Below, one piece after another: positions 53,790-62,647 of a stretch of DNA of 64,000 bases. Origin of the DNA: Chryseobacterium sp. GVT01B (GTDB taxonomy: Bacteria; Bacteroidota; Bacteroidia; Flavobacteriales; Weeksellaceae); assembly GCF_019970045.1 (NCBI RefSeq), contig NZ_JAHXYI010000001.1, forward strand, positions 496,001 to 560,000. The letters run 5' to 3'. The translations under genes were made by a program, and so were the position numbers. Under the pieces are notes generated by a model. It saw only the letters and a list, made by a program, of their open reading frames with translations, did no database searches and was not told the origin of the DNA. Numbering within the stretch: the first letter of the stretch is position 1; each line of letters opens with the position of its first letter.

Positions 53790-53814
53790 AAGGCTTCGGA
53801 AGAAAGCCTTTTTT
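53790..53814 (+). promoter_or_regulatory. Terminator-like hairpin in the rimP leader
   Basis: A perfect 7-bp stem (53790-53796 with 53804-53810) around a 7-nt loop is followed by four further T, giving six T in a row. It lies between the promoter and rimP, 26 nt before the start codon, and looks like an intrinsic terminator acting as an attenuator. Confidence 0.6.
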
Positions 53815-53840
53815 CGTACTGTAAATCAAGATAAAATTAT

Positions 53841-54308
53841 ATGGAGTTTAGAAAAAGAATTGATGAATTATTAAATGAATTCCTTGAAACCAGAAAAGAT
53901 CTGTTTCTTATTGATCTTAAAATTTCTGCAGGGGATGATATTACAGTGATTTTAGATGGTGATAACGGAGTTTCACTGCAGGACTGCCTTGATGCAAGCC
54001 GTGCAATAGAATTCAATATGGATCGTGAAGAGCATGACTTCAGCCTTCAGGTGATGTCTGCCGGATTGAGCGAACCATTATCCACACCAAGACAGTTCGG
54101 TAAAAACATTGGAAGAGAGATTGAGGTGATGCTGGAAGATTCTTCTAAAATAGAAGGAGAATTGTCAAAAGTAGATGATGAAAAGATCACACTTACTTTG
54201 CGTTACCGTAAGCCGAAAGATATCGGAAAAGGAAAAGTAGATGTAGAAGAGGAGAAAGAGATTTCTTACTCCGACATCAAGAAAGCATTAGTAGTAATTA
54301 AATTTTAA
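53841..54308 (+). CDS. rimP: Ribosome maturation factor RimP
   Basis: RimP binds the 30S subunit and helps late assembly around S12. The 155-residue protein is the normal length, with the N-terminal domain (FLIDLKISAGDDITVILDGD, LQDCLDASRAIEFNMD) and the PSAGL-like element MSAGLSEPLSTPRQF typical of the family. The C-terminal part is an Sm-like barrel. It is first in the rimP-nusA-infB operon, and the gene order is the conserved bacterial one. The leader hairpin may allow feedback from NusA or the ribosome. Confidence 0.93.
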   Translation: MEFRKRIDELLNEFLETRKDLFLIDLKISAGDDITVILDGDNGVSLQDCLDASRAIEFNMDREEHDFSLQVMSAGLSEPLSTPRQFGKNIGREIEVMLEDSSKIEGELSKVDDEKITLTLRYRKPKDIGKGKVDVEEEKEISYSDIKKALVVIKF

Positions 54309-54324
54309 AAAGAAAAAAGAATAG

Positions 54325-55560
54325 ATGGATAATATAGCGTTGATTGAATCCTTTGGTGATTTTAAAGACGAAAAGGGGATCAGTAAAATTGATCTTATGG
54401 CAATTATTGAAGATTCACTGAAGACTCTTTTGAGAAAAAGATTTGACTCAGATGATCATTTTGATGTGATTGTAAACCCGGATAAAGGAGATTTTCAGAT
54501 ATTTTTAAATAAAACAATTGTAGAGGACGAAATGTCTGAAGATGATGATTTGGAAATTGAAATTTCTGAAGCAAAGAAGATTGATCCTACCTTCGAAGTA
54601 GGTGAGGACTTTACAATGGAAATTCCTGTTGCACAATTGGGAAGAAGAAATATTCTTACCCTTAAGCAGATTCTGGCTACAAAACTTCAGGAGCACAATA
54701 ATGCAATGCTGTACGAGCAGTTTAGAGATAAAATTGGGGAAATAGTTGTGGGAGAAATCCACCATATCCGTCACAAGCACGTGATTTTGCTGGATGATGA
54801 AGGAAATGAATTTATTTTGCCAAAAGAAAACCAGATCCCATCCGATTTCTTTAAAAAGGGTGAGAATATCAGAGCTATTGTTGAAACAGTAGACTTTAAA
54901 GGTTCTAAACCACAGATTATTATTTCCAGAACTGCACCTAAATTCCTTGAGAAATTATTAGAGCTGGAAATTCCTGAAATCCAGGATGGAACAATTATGC
55001 TGAAAAAAGTAGTAAGAATTCCTGGTGAAAAAGCGAAGATTGCAGTAGATGCTTATGATGACAGAATTGATCCTGTAGGTGCCTGTGTAGGTGTTAAGGG
55101 ATCCAGAATTCATGGGGTTGTAAGAGAGTTGAGAAATGAAAACATCGATGTTATTCAGTGGTCTAAAAACCCTGAGATTTTGGTGAAGAGAGCTTTAGGA
55201 AACGTTACTGTCAATAAAATTGACATCAATGAGGATCAAAACTATGCATTAGTATATACTCCTGTTGAAGAGATTTCTAAAGTAATTGGAAAACAAGGAC
55301 AGAATATTAGACTGGCTTCTTGGTTGTCAGGATATGAAATTGATGTATACAGAGAGTCCAGCGAGGATGACGATGTTGAATTGAGAGAATTTAATGACGA
55401 TATCGAGCAGTGGATTTTGGATGAGTTTAAGAAAGTAGGACTTACAACTGCAAAATCAGTATTGGATAAAGAAACTGAAAGTCTTTTAAATATGGTAGAC
55501 CTTGAAGAAGAAACAATTGAAGAGGTAAAACGTATTTTGAGAGAAGAATTTGAAGATTAA
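54325..55560 (+). CDS. nusA: Transcription termination/antitermination factor NusA
   Basis: NusA binds RNA polymerase and nascent RNA to modulate pausing and termination. The 411-residue protein has the N-terminal RNA-polymerase-binding domain, an S1 domain (about 130-200, IGEIVVGEIHHIRHKHVILL), and two KH domains, the first with VGACVGVKGSRIHGVVREL and the second with EEISKVIGKQGQNIRLAS. It lacks the acidic C-terminal repeats of the E. coli protein, as is usual in this phylum. It starts 16 nt after rimP. Confidence 0.96.
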   Translation: MDNIALIESFGDFKDEKGISKIDLMAIIEDSLKTLLRKRFDSDDHFDVIVNPDKGDFQIFLNKTIVEDEMSEDDDLEIEISEAKKIDPTFEVGEDFTMEIPVAQLGRRNILTLKQILATKLQEHNNAMLYEQFRDKIGEIVVGEIHHIRHKHVILLDDEGNEFILPKENQIPSDFFKKGENIRAIVETVDFKGSKPQIIISRTAPKFLEKLLELEIPEIQDGTIMLKKVVRIPGEKAKIAVDAYDDRIDPVGACVGVKGSRIHGVVRELRNENIDVIQWSKNPEILVKRALGNVTVNKIDINEDQNYALVYTPVEEISKVIGKQGQNIRLASWLSGYEIDVYRESSEDDDVELREFNDDIEQWILDEFKKVGLTTAKSVLDKETESLLNMVDLEEETIEEVKRILREEFED

Positions 55561-55636
55561 GATTTAAATAAATTTTAATAAACAGTAAAAAGGAAATACT
55601 TTAATTTTAAAAATTAAAAAACAGTAAATAATATAG

Positions 55637-58618
55637 ATGCCAAAAATTAGATTAAATAAAGCGGTTAAGGAATTCAACATTTCGATGTCCAGATTAGTAG
55701 AATTTTTACAGTCAAGGGGTTTCGAGGTTGAAGGCAATCCTAACGCTCAATTGGAAGAATCGGCATATTCTGCATTGGAGGCTGAGTTTGCTAAAGACGG
55801 CGAACAAAGAAAGGCTTCCCATGAGGTGGTGATCACTAAAGTTCCGGAAGAAAAACTGGAAATTGAAGAAAAGAAAACCCCTGAAGTGATAAGAGCTAAA
55901 GCAAATAAACCAGAAACTAGAATTTTAGGTAAAATTGATCTGGAACCTAAGAAGCCTGAAGTTGAGGAAGCTCCTGCAGCTCCCGTGGCTCCTGTTGCAA
56001 CACCGGTTGAAGAAAAGAAAGAAGAAATCGTGAAAGAAGAACAGCCGGAAGTTAAAGCAGCTCCTGAAAAGCAGGAATTTAAAGTTTTGGATAAAATTGA
56101 TTTGTCTCAAATAGAATCTAGAAACAGACCTGTGAAAAAAGACAAGCCAAAAATGGAGGAGAAAAAAGAAGAAGTGAAACCTGTGGAACCAGTAAAAGAA
56201 ACTCCAAAACCTGCTGTTGTAGAGGAGAAAAAAGTGGAAACTCCAAAAGTAGAGGCTGAGCCCGAATCTCAGGAGCCTCAGAAAATTGAGACAGTGTATC
56301 AGAAACTTGATGGTCCTAAGATCGTTGGAGAAAAGATCGACTTGACTCAATTTGCACCAAAACCAGGTTCTGGAGCAAAAAAGAAAAGAAAGAGAATTGA
56401 AAAACCTGGTGGCCAGAATAACCAACAAGGTCAGGGGAACAATCAAAACTCAGCAAATAATAATAACCAAGGTGGACAAGGTCAAGGCCAAGGAAACCGT
56501 CCACATAATAATGGTGGACAAGGTGGAAACCGTCAAGGTCAGGGAGGACAAGGAAATCGTCCTCAAGGTCAAGGTGGCCAGGGTCAAGGCGGAAACCGTT
56601 TTGGAAATAACCAAGGTGGTGGAAACCGTCAGGGACAAGGTGGTGGCGGCTTCAAAAAAGGCGGCCAGAACAACAGACCTGGACAAAGAGTTATGCCAGT
56701 TGAACTGACTGACGAGCAAGTTAAAAACCAGATCAAAGAAACTTTAGAAAAACTTACTAATAAAGGAGGTAAATCTAAATCTGCAAAACACAGAAAAGAC
56801 AAAAGAACTTTCCGTAGAGAGCAGGATGAGCGTCAGCAGGAGCTTGAGGCACAAGACAGAACTCTTAAAGTAACAGAATTCATCACTGTAGGTGAATTGG
56901 CGAGTTTGATGAATGTTTCTCCAACTGAAGTAATCTCTGCTTGTTTCTCACTAGGTGTAATGGTTACCATGAACCAAAGACTTGAAGCTGATACCTTATT
57001 ATTGGTAGCAGATGAGTTTGGTTATAAAATTGAATTCTCAGATGCTGATCTTGAAGAAGGTGATAGCGAAGATGAAATCGACAGTGAAGAAAGCTTAGTG
57101 TCAAGAGCACCGGTAGTTACTGTAATGGGACACGTTGACCACGGTAAAACTTCATTATTGGATTATGTTAGAAAAACTAACGTAATTGCAGGTGAATCCG
57201 GAGGTATTACACAGCATATTGGTGCTTATAATGTGAAACTGGAAAACGGCCAGAGAATTACATTCTTAGATACTCCTGGTCACGAAGCCTTTACGGCAAT
57301 GAGAGCGAGAGGTGCACAGATCACGGATATTGCGATTATTGTAATTGCTGCCGATGATGATGTAATGCCACAAACGAAAGAAGCAATTGCTCACGCACAG
57401 GCTGCACAGGTACCAATGATTATTGCGATCAATAAAGTTGATAAACCAAATGCAAACCCTGATAACATTCGTCAACAGCTTTCAGGCTTAAATCCACCGG
57501 TTTTAGTTGAAGAATGGGGAGGAAATGTTCAGGCGCAGGAAATTTCAGCGAAGTTTGGTAATAATGTAGACGTATTATTGGAGAAAGTTTTATTACAAGC
57601 TGAAATGCTTGAATTAAAAGCGAATCCTGATCGTTCTGCAAACGGTGTTGTTATTGAAGCATCTTTAGATAAAGGTAGAGGTTATGTTGCTACAATGTTA
57701 GTACAAACCGGAACATTAAGAGTTGGAGACTATGTAGTAGCTGGTAAAAACCATGGTAAAGTAAAAGCTTTACTAGATGAAAGAGGGAAAAACCTTGCAG
57801 AAGCAGGTCCTTCAATTCCTGCAACAATCTTAGGTTTAGATGGAGCACCAACAGCTGGTGATAAATTCCGTGTATATGCTGACGAAAGTGAAGGTAAGGC
57901 TATTGCTAACAAGAGAGAACAGCTTCAGAGAGAACTTTCTATCAGAACGAAAAAACATACAACGCTTGAAGAATTAGGTAGACGTATTGCTTTAGGAGAA
58001 TTCAAAGAATTGAATATTATTCTTAAAGGTGACGTGGATGGTTCTGTGGAAGCGCTTTCTGATCAGTTACAAAGATTGTCAACAGAGGAAATCAGCGTGA
58101 AGATCCTTCACTCAGGTGTAGGACAGATTACTGAATCCGATATCAACTTAGCAGCTGCATCAGATGCAATTATCATTGGATTCAATGTGAGAGCAGGCGC
58201 TAATGCAAAAGAACTTGCAGACCGTGAGGAAATTGAAATCAGAACATACTCTGTAATCTATAAAGCTATAGATGAGGTAAAAGAAGCAATGGAAGGAATG
58301 CTTTCTCCAGAAATTCAGGAGCAGGTAATTGGTAATGTTGAAATCCGTGAGGTATTCAAGATTTCTAAAGTTGGTTCAATTGCCGGATGTATGGTTCTTA
58401 CCGGAAAGGTTACAAGACAATCAAAAGTACGCCTATTAAGAGATGGTATTGTTAAATTTGATGGTGAACTTGAAAGCTTGAAGCGTTTCAAAGATGATGT
58501 TAAAGAAGTTACGAAAGGCTACGAATGTGGTCTGAACCTGAAAGGTTATAATGATATCGAAATCGGAGATATTCTTGAAGTTTACGAAGAAGTAGCGGTT
58601 AAGAAGAAACTGAAATAA
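55637..58618 (+). CDS. infB: Translation initiation factor IF-2
   Basis: IF-2 is the GTPase that places initiator tRNA on the 30S subunit and joins the subunits. The 993-residue protein starts with the IF2_N-like segment [19 protein letters not shown] and has a long lysine/glutamate/proline-rich linker (about 70-240). A Gly/Gln/Asn-rich low-complexity stretch follows (about 255-352), then a second IF2_N, and the G domain near 497: [30 protein letters not shown]. The C-terminal domains 2-4 are complete. Length is within the range for the phylum. Last in the operon and ended by a strong terminator. Confidence 0.97.
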   Translation: MPKIRLNKAVKEFNISMSRLVEFLQSRGFEVEGNPNAQLEESAYSALEAEFAKDGEQRKASHEVVITKVPEEKLEIEEKKTPEVIRAKANKPETRILGKIDLEPKKPEVEEAPAAPVAPVATPVEEKKEEIVKEEQPEVKAAPEKQEFKVLDKIDLSQIESRNRPVKKDKPKMEEKKEEVKPVEPVKETPKPAVVEEKKVETPKVEAEPESQEPQKIETVYQKLDGPKIVGEKIDLTQFAPKPGSGAKKKRKRIEKPGGQNNQQGQGNNQNSANNNNQGGQGQGQGNRPHNNGGQGGNRQGQGGQGNRPQGQGGQGQGGNRFGNNQGGGNRQGQGGGGFKKGGQNNRPGQRVMPVELTDEQVKNQIKETLEKLTNKGGKSKSAKHRKDKRTFRREQDERQQELEAQDRTLKVTEFITVGELASLMNVSPTEVISACFSLGVMVTMNQRLEADTLLLVADEFGYKIEFSDADLEEGDSEDEIDSEESLVSRAPVVTVMGHVDHGKTSLLDYVRKTNVIAGESGGITQHIGAYNVKLENGQRITFLDTPGHEAFTAMRARGAQITDIAIIVIAADDDVMPQTKEAIAHAQAAQVPMIIAINKVDKPNANPDNIRQQLSGLNPPVLVEEWGGNVQAQEISAKFGNNVDVLLEKVLLQAEMLELKANPDRSANGVVIEASLDKGRGYVATMLVQTGTLRVGDYVVAGKNHGKVKALLDERGKNLAEAGPSIPATILGLDGAPTAGDKFRVYADESEGKAIANKREQLQRELSIRTKKHTTLEELGRRIALGEFKELNIILKGDVDGSVEALSDQLQRLSTEEISVKILHSGVGQITESDINLAAASDAIIIGFNVRAGANAKELADREEIEIRTYSVIYKAIDEVKEAMEGMLSPEIQEQVIGNVEIREVFKISKVGSIAGCMVLTGKVTRQSKVRLLRDGIVKFDGELESLKRFKDDVKEVTKGYECGLNLKGYNDIEIGDILEVYEEVAVKKKLK

Positions 58619-58636
58619 TAATTTCAGATAAAATAT

Positions 58637-58666
58637 AAAGCAGGCATCTCAGATGCCTGCTTTTTT
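58637..58666 (+). terminator. Terminator of the rimP-nusA-infB operon
   Basis: A perfect 13-bp stem (58637-58649 with 58651-58663) is followed by more T, six in all. It lies 19 nt after the infB stop and before the end of the convergent gene at 58688. Confidence 0.93.
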
Positions 58667-58687
58667 AGTATAATAGATCTAAATATT

Positions 58688-59368
58688 TTAATTCTGATTC
58701 AAAAAAGTAACAAGTTTTATCAAGTCTTCGTCTTTATCAAATTTTATTTTATTGGATTTAAAGAAACTGGTTAAGCTGTCTTTTTGATCTGGAAATTGAT
58801 TAATAATATCCTTTTGGTTTTTAGGCTTCTTGATAAAGCCATTTTGTGTTTTAATGTAGTACACTGTGGGTAATGTTCTAAAGTTAGCAGGTTTTTCACT
58901 TGCGTAAGAATTTGCGGCAGGCACTACATCTGTAAATTTGGTTTTGATCTTTTTGTATAAAGTGTTTTTTCCGTTCACCAATTCAAAGAAATATCCATTT
59001 AAATCATCTGAAGTGTCGAGTAAAACTATCACTTGTTTAGGAGAGAGAACTTCAATTCTTGACAAATCAGTTGTTTTTGGAAGAACCTGAATATTTCCGT
59101 CTTTCTTAAATTCAATTTCATCAGTGTAGCTGTTATAACGTATAGGAACTTGTTCATAATTAATAGCAATCTTTGCATTGGAAAACTCTTTCCCAATATA
59201 TGGGGAATCTCCTGCAATCTCATCGTATTTAAATGTTTTACCTGTAGTTGAGTTGATGCCATCAAATACAGATTGTGCTCCTGTAGCACCATTTACTGAA
59301 AGTGTATTTTGTGCAAAGCTAAAACTAAAGCTTGCTATGGCTAATGTTGTTAAAACAATTTTTTTCAT
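58688..59368 (-). CDS. Secreted protein of unknown function
   Basis: The 226-residue protein has a signal peptide (about 1-19, SFAQ). The mature part has a beta-rich middle (IAINYEQVPIRYNSYTDEIE) and a basic helical C-terminal third with LTSFFKSNKIKFDKDEDLI, resembling a DUF-type periplasmic binder. No cysteine or known catalytic motif is seen. It is convergent with infB and shares the hairpin between them. A weak promoter match lies about 115 nt upstream of the start. The role cannot be given. Confidence 0.75.
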   Translation of the reverse strand: MKKIVLTTLAIASFSFSFAQNTLSVNGATGAQSVFDGINSTTGKTFKYDEIAGDSPYIGKEFSNAKIAINYEQVPIRYNSYTDEIEFKKDGNIQVLPKTTDLSRIEVLSPKQVIVLLDTSDDLNGYFFELVNGKNTLYKKIKTKFTDVVPAANSYASEKPANFRTLPTVYYIKTQNGFIKKPKNQKDIINQFPDQKDSLTSFFKSNKIKFDKDEDLIKLVTFLNQN

Positions 59369-59483
59369 GTTTAATTTTATTTTAGGATATAAATATATTA
59401 CTTTTAAAAGAAACCCGGGTTTATTTTTTAAGTTTAATGAATGAAGATATTTACATTGTTGGAGAGTAAAATTAAAGATAGTA

Positions 59484-59491
59484 CAAAATTA
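59484..59491 (-). promoter_or_regulatory. Possible promoter -7 box of the 226-residue secreted protein
   Basis: The minus strand reads TAATTTTG (TAnnTTTG), about 115 nt before the start codon. The stretch from 59369 to 59718 otherwise holds no frame or repeat that I recognise. Confidence 0.35.
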
Positions 59492-59718
59492 AAAAAAATA
59501 CCTAGATGCTTGAAAATTAGCATCGTTGCAATTTAGATTGATTATAAATAATTATTTTTGGATTGTTTTGAAAGTGTTAAAAAGCAGGTAATTTAAGTTT
59601 TTGATTTAAATTATAATAATTTTTAATGGCTAATATTATGAATTATGATGTGTGTGGTGGGTTTGAACTGGTTTATCATGAATATATCTAAGATTTGTGA
59701 ATCTGAAAAATTTGCTAG

Positions 59719-59742
59719 TGTTAATATTTATTAACATATTTG
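59719..59742 (+). promoter_or_regulatory. susC-like promoter with overlapping palindromic operator
   Basis: A perfect palindrome, TGTTAATA-TT-TATTAACA (59719-59736), overlaps a near-consensus -7 box CATATTTG (59735-59742). A third copy of the half-site TGTTAATA lies at 59764-59771 and touches the start codon. The arrangement fits a dimeric regulator that blocks the promoter. Confidence 0.5.
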
Positions 59743-59770
59743 CTCCTAAAATATATTAAAATTTGTTAAT

Positions 59771-62635
59771 ATGAATGTTAAATTACGTGTATTAACGGCT
59801 GGTGTTTTGTTTTTTACAGGACAGGCTGTATTTGCTCAGGAAAAAGACTCCAAGGACAAAAAAGACAAGGAGACAAAAATTGAGGAAGTAGTTGTCTTAG
59901 GATATAGTAAGACCGCTACAAAAGCAAAATCTACAACTTCTTCAGTGACAGTAGGCGCTGAAACCTTGGAAAACAGACCTAACATTTCTGTTCTGAATTC
60001 AATTCAAGGAACAGCACCAGGTATTGTTATTAACTCAGGATCTGGTTCTCCGGGTTCTGGTAAATTCAATATCTTGATTAGAGGTATGAGCTCTTTGAAT
60101 GGTTCAAGAGATCCATTATATGTAGTAGATGGTGTTATTACTTCAGGTTCACAGTTTAGAAACTTAAACTCTTATGATATTGAGACATTCAGTATCCTGA
60201 AAGATGCACAAGCTACAGCAATTTATGGTAACAGAGCTGCAAATGGAGTTGTTGTAATTACAACAAAAGGAGGGAAATTTAATTCTGGATTGAAGATTTC
60301 TTATGATGCATTGACCTCTTTCTCAATGATACCTAAGCCTGACTATAATATGTCAAGCGCTAAACAACAGTTACAAATACAAAAAATTTATGGAGGTGGG
60401 TACGCTGCAGATCAGGGCTTATCTCAGGAGGATATTGATAACTGGTCAATAGATACTGACTGGAGAAAACAATTTACTCAGGTAGGTATTTCCCAGCAGC
60501 ATAACCTAGCTATTACAGGGGGAGGTGAAAATATAAACAACTTCTTGTCTTTAGGGTATTTAGATAGTGAAGGTACTGTAAAATCTACTGATTTCAAGAG
60601 ATTTACCTTAAGAAATAACTTAAGTGGTAAGTCTAAAGATGGTAGATTAACTTTTGGTACAATTCTAGGTTTAGGATACTCTAAAAGAAACCAGTTAGAT
60701 GATGAAGAAAATACAGGAATTAGTTCCAATGTAATCCAAAATGCATTATTTGGAAGTGTGCTTTCACCTTCTTATGTAGCACCTAATCCATATTCTAATG
60801 GAGTAGAGCTATTTAATGCGATTGGACAAAATAGTGCAGGAAATAGAGCTTGGATTCTTCAGGATAACATTAATGGAGGAGTAAGAAACAGATTTACTGA
60901 ATTAAGTATTTCTGCTAACGCGAATGTAAATTATAAAATTACTGATTATCTAAGTGTAGGTAACAGAACGGGTATAGAGTATAAAGAATACGAAAGAGTT
61001 TTTGCAAGAGGAGCTCAAGGTTATTTATCTACAGCTGTAGCTGCAGGAGCAGGTGCTAAATATGGTGGATCAGAAAGTTTTACTACAACTCAAGATCTGA
61101 CATTTAACAGTATTACAAATATTACTTTCAACAAAACATTTGGTGATCATACTATTTCAGTTGCTGCTTACATGGATTATATCAAAGCTCATGTAAATAC
61201 AAATACTCAAACTCAAAATGGATTAAATCCATTACAATGGCAGTTTGGTGCTGGAACAGGATACATTCCTTTTAACCCTGATACACCGAATATCTACAGA
61301 CCTACTGTAGGTGCTTCAAAAGTAACAGCTGGAACCTTAGCTTATTTTGGAACAGTAGACTATGACTATAAAGATAAATATGGAGTAAGTGGAGTTATCA
61401 GAAGAGATGGATCATACCGTTTCTTACCTACTAACAGATGGGAGACTTTCTGGTCAGCGGCCGTAAGATGGAATATTGATAAAGAAGATTTCATGGCTAA
61501 CTCTGGATTCAGATTGCTTAAATTAAGAGCATCTATCGGTACTACAGGTAACCAGAATTTAGGAGTTGCATCTAATAACCAAAACCCATTAGCATTACTT
61601 CCAAATAACTTCCTTGATTTATATTCAGGAATTTCAGGATACCAAAACTTGTTAGGATATAACTTTGTGAATTTATCGAATCCATATTTGAAGTGGGAGC
61701 AGGTAAAACAAACAAATATTGGTGTTGATTTTAACTATAAAGGTCTTGTAGAAGGTAGCTTTGACTACTATCAAAAGAGAACTACAAGAATGTTCAACAC
61801 TTTACAAAGATCAGCTGTTACAGGTACTTACGGTATTAGAGGAAATGACGGAATCCTTGATAACAAGGGAGTTGAAGGTTTAATCAGGTTTAATGCAATA
61901 AGAACAGAAAACACTAAGCTATCAATCTTTGTTAACGGTGCTTACAACTCTAACAAAATCGTTTCAATGAGTAACGAAGATTTGTCAGGAGATGTTGTTA
62001 ATGCTATCGGAGGTCCTGCTAGTCAGTATCAACTATATCCATACGTAGGAGTAAATGCTGCAAATGGAAATATGCAATTCCTTGATATCAATGGAAATAT
62101 TACAGAAAACCCACAACCTTCAGATAGAAGATTGACAGGGAAATCTCCATATGCTAAATTTACAGGAGGTTTTGGATTTAACTTCCAATATAAAGGATGG
62201 TTCCTTGATACATTATTCTCATACCAACAAGGAGGATATATTTATGACAATTTATACTCTTGGGTAATGAATCCTGATTATGCGGCTGCTAATATTAATG
62301 TATCTGCTAATTTATTGAATGCTTGGACTCCGGAAAATACTGGATCTGACGTACCTAATTTATTTGCTGATAATGCTGGTACAGATGGTTCTTCAGATAG
62401 ATTCTTATATAAATCAGATTTCATAAGACTTAAAAATGTTTCTTTAGGATATTCATTTACTAAAGATCAGTTAGGAAAATTACCTGTTAAAGGAATTAAA
62501 GTATTTGTTCAGGCTGAAAACCTATATACATGGAGCAGCTGGAAAGGATTTGACCCTGAGCCGGTTACTACGTACTCGTTAAATGTATATCCTAACCCTA
62601 AAACAGTATCAGTTGGGTTAAATGTTGATTTTTAA
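59771..62635 (+). CDS. SusC/RagA-type TonB-dependent outer-membrane transporter
   Basis: The 954-residue beta barrel imports an oligomer across the outer membrane using TonB energy. Signal peptide about 1-22 (VFAQ); then a short charged stretch and the TonB-box-like EEVVVLGYSK, the plug (RPNISVLNSIQGTAPGIVIN, DPLYVVDGVITSG, ILKDAQATAIYGNRAANGVV) and the barrel ending VSVGLNVDF. It lacks the N-terminal carboxypeptidase-regulatory-like domain that many SusC proteins have. Paired with a SusD-like gene 12 nt downstream. The substrate is unknown; no glycoside hydrolase or peptidase is nearby. Confidence 0.95.
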   Translation: MNVKLRVLTAGVLFFTGQAVFAQEKDSKDKKDKETKIEEVVVLGYSKTATKAKSTTSSVTVGAETLENRPNISVLNSIQGTAPGIVINSGSGSPGSGKFNILIRGMSSLNGSRDPLYVVDGVITSGSQFRNLNSYDIETFSILKDAQATAIYGNRAANGVVVITTKGGKFNSGLKISYDALTSFSMIPKPDYNMSSAKQQLQIQKIYGGGYAADQGLSQEDIDNWSIDTDWRKQFTQVGISQQHNLAITGGGENINNFLSLGYLDSEGTVKSTDFKRFTLRNNLSGKSKDGRLTFGTILGLGYSKRNQLDDEENTGISSNVIQNALFGSVLSPSYVAPNPYSNGVELFNAIGQNSAGNRAWILQDNINGGVRNRFTELSISANANVNYKITDYLSVGNRTGIEYKEYERVFARGAQGYLSTAVAAGAGAKYGGSESFTTTQDLTFNSITNITFNKTFGDHTISVAAYMDYIKAHVNTNTQTQNGLNPLQWQFGAGTGYIPFNPDTPNIYRPTVGASKVTAGTLAYFGTVDYDYKDKYGVSGVIRRDGSYRFLPTNRWETFWSAAVRWNIDKEDFMANSGFRLLKLRASIGTTGNQNLGVASNNQNPLALLPNNFLDLYSGISGYQNLLGYNFVNLSNPYLKWEQVKQTNIGVDFNYKGLVEGSFDYYQKRTTRMFNTLQRSAVTGTYGIRGNDGILDNKGVEGLIRFNAIRTENTKLSIFVNGAYNSNKIVSMSNEDLSGDVVNAIGGPASQYQLYPYVGVNAANGNMQFLDINGNITENPQPSDRRLTGKSPYAKFTGGFGFNFQYKGWFLDTLFSYQQGGYIYDNLYSWVMNPDYAAANINVSANLLNAWTPENTGSDVPNLFADNAGTDGSSDRFLYKSDFIRLKNVSLGYSFTKDQLGKLPVKGIKVFVQAENLYTWSSWKGFDPEPVTTYSLNVYPNPKTVSVGLNVDF

Positions 62636-62647
62636 TAAAAAAGAATT

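Noticed and set aside
53767..53874. 35-codon upstream frame overlapping rimP
   Set aside because: Its first ATG is at or before the predicted transcript start and it runs through a hairpin; kept only as a remark in the attenuator finding.
56400..56700. Short direct repeats suggestive of a CRISPR-like or satellite array
   Set aside because: They are coding repeats of the Gly/Gln/Asn-rich linker in infB, without uniform spacers, and the region is in frame throughout.
56352..56708. 118-codon plus-strand frame of Lys/Val/Asp-rich composition inside infB
   Set aside because: It is the +1/+2 shadow of the low-complexity linker of IF-2 and has no independent coding signs.
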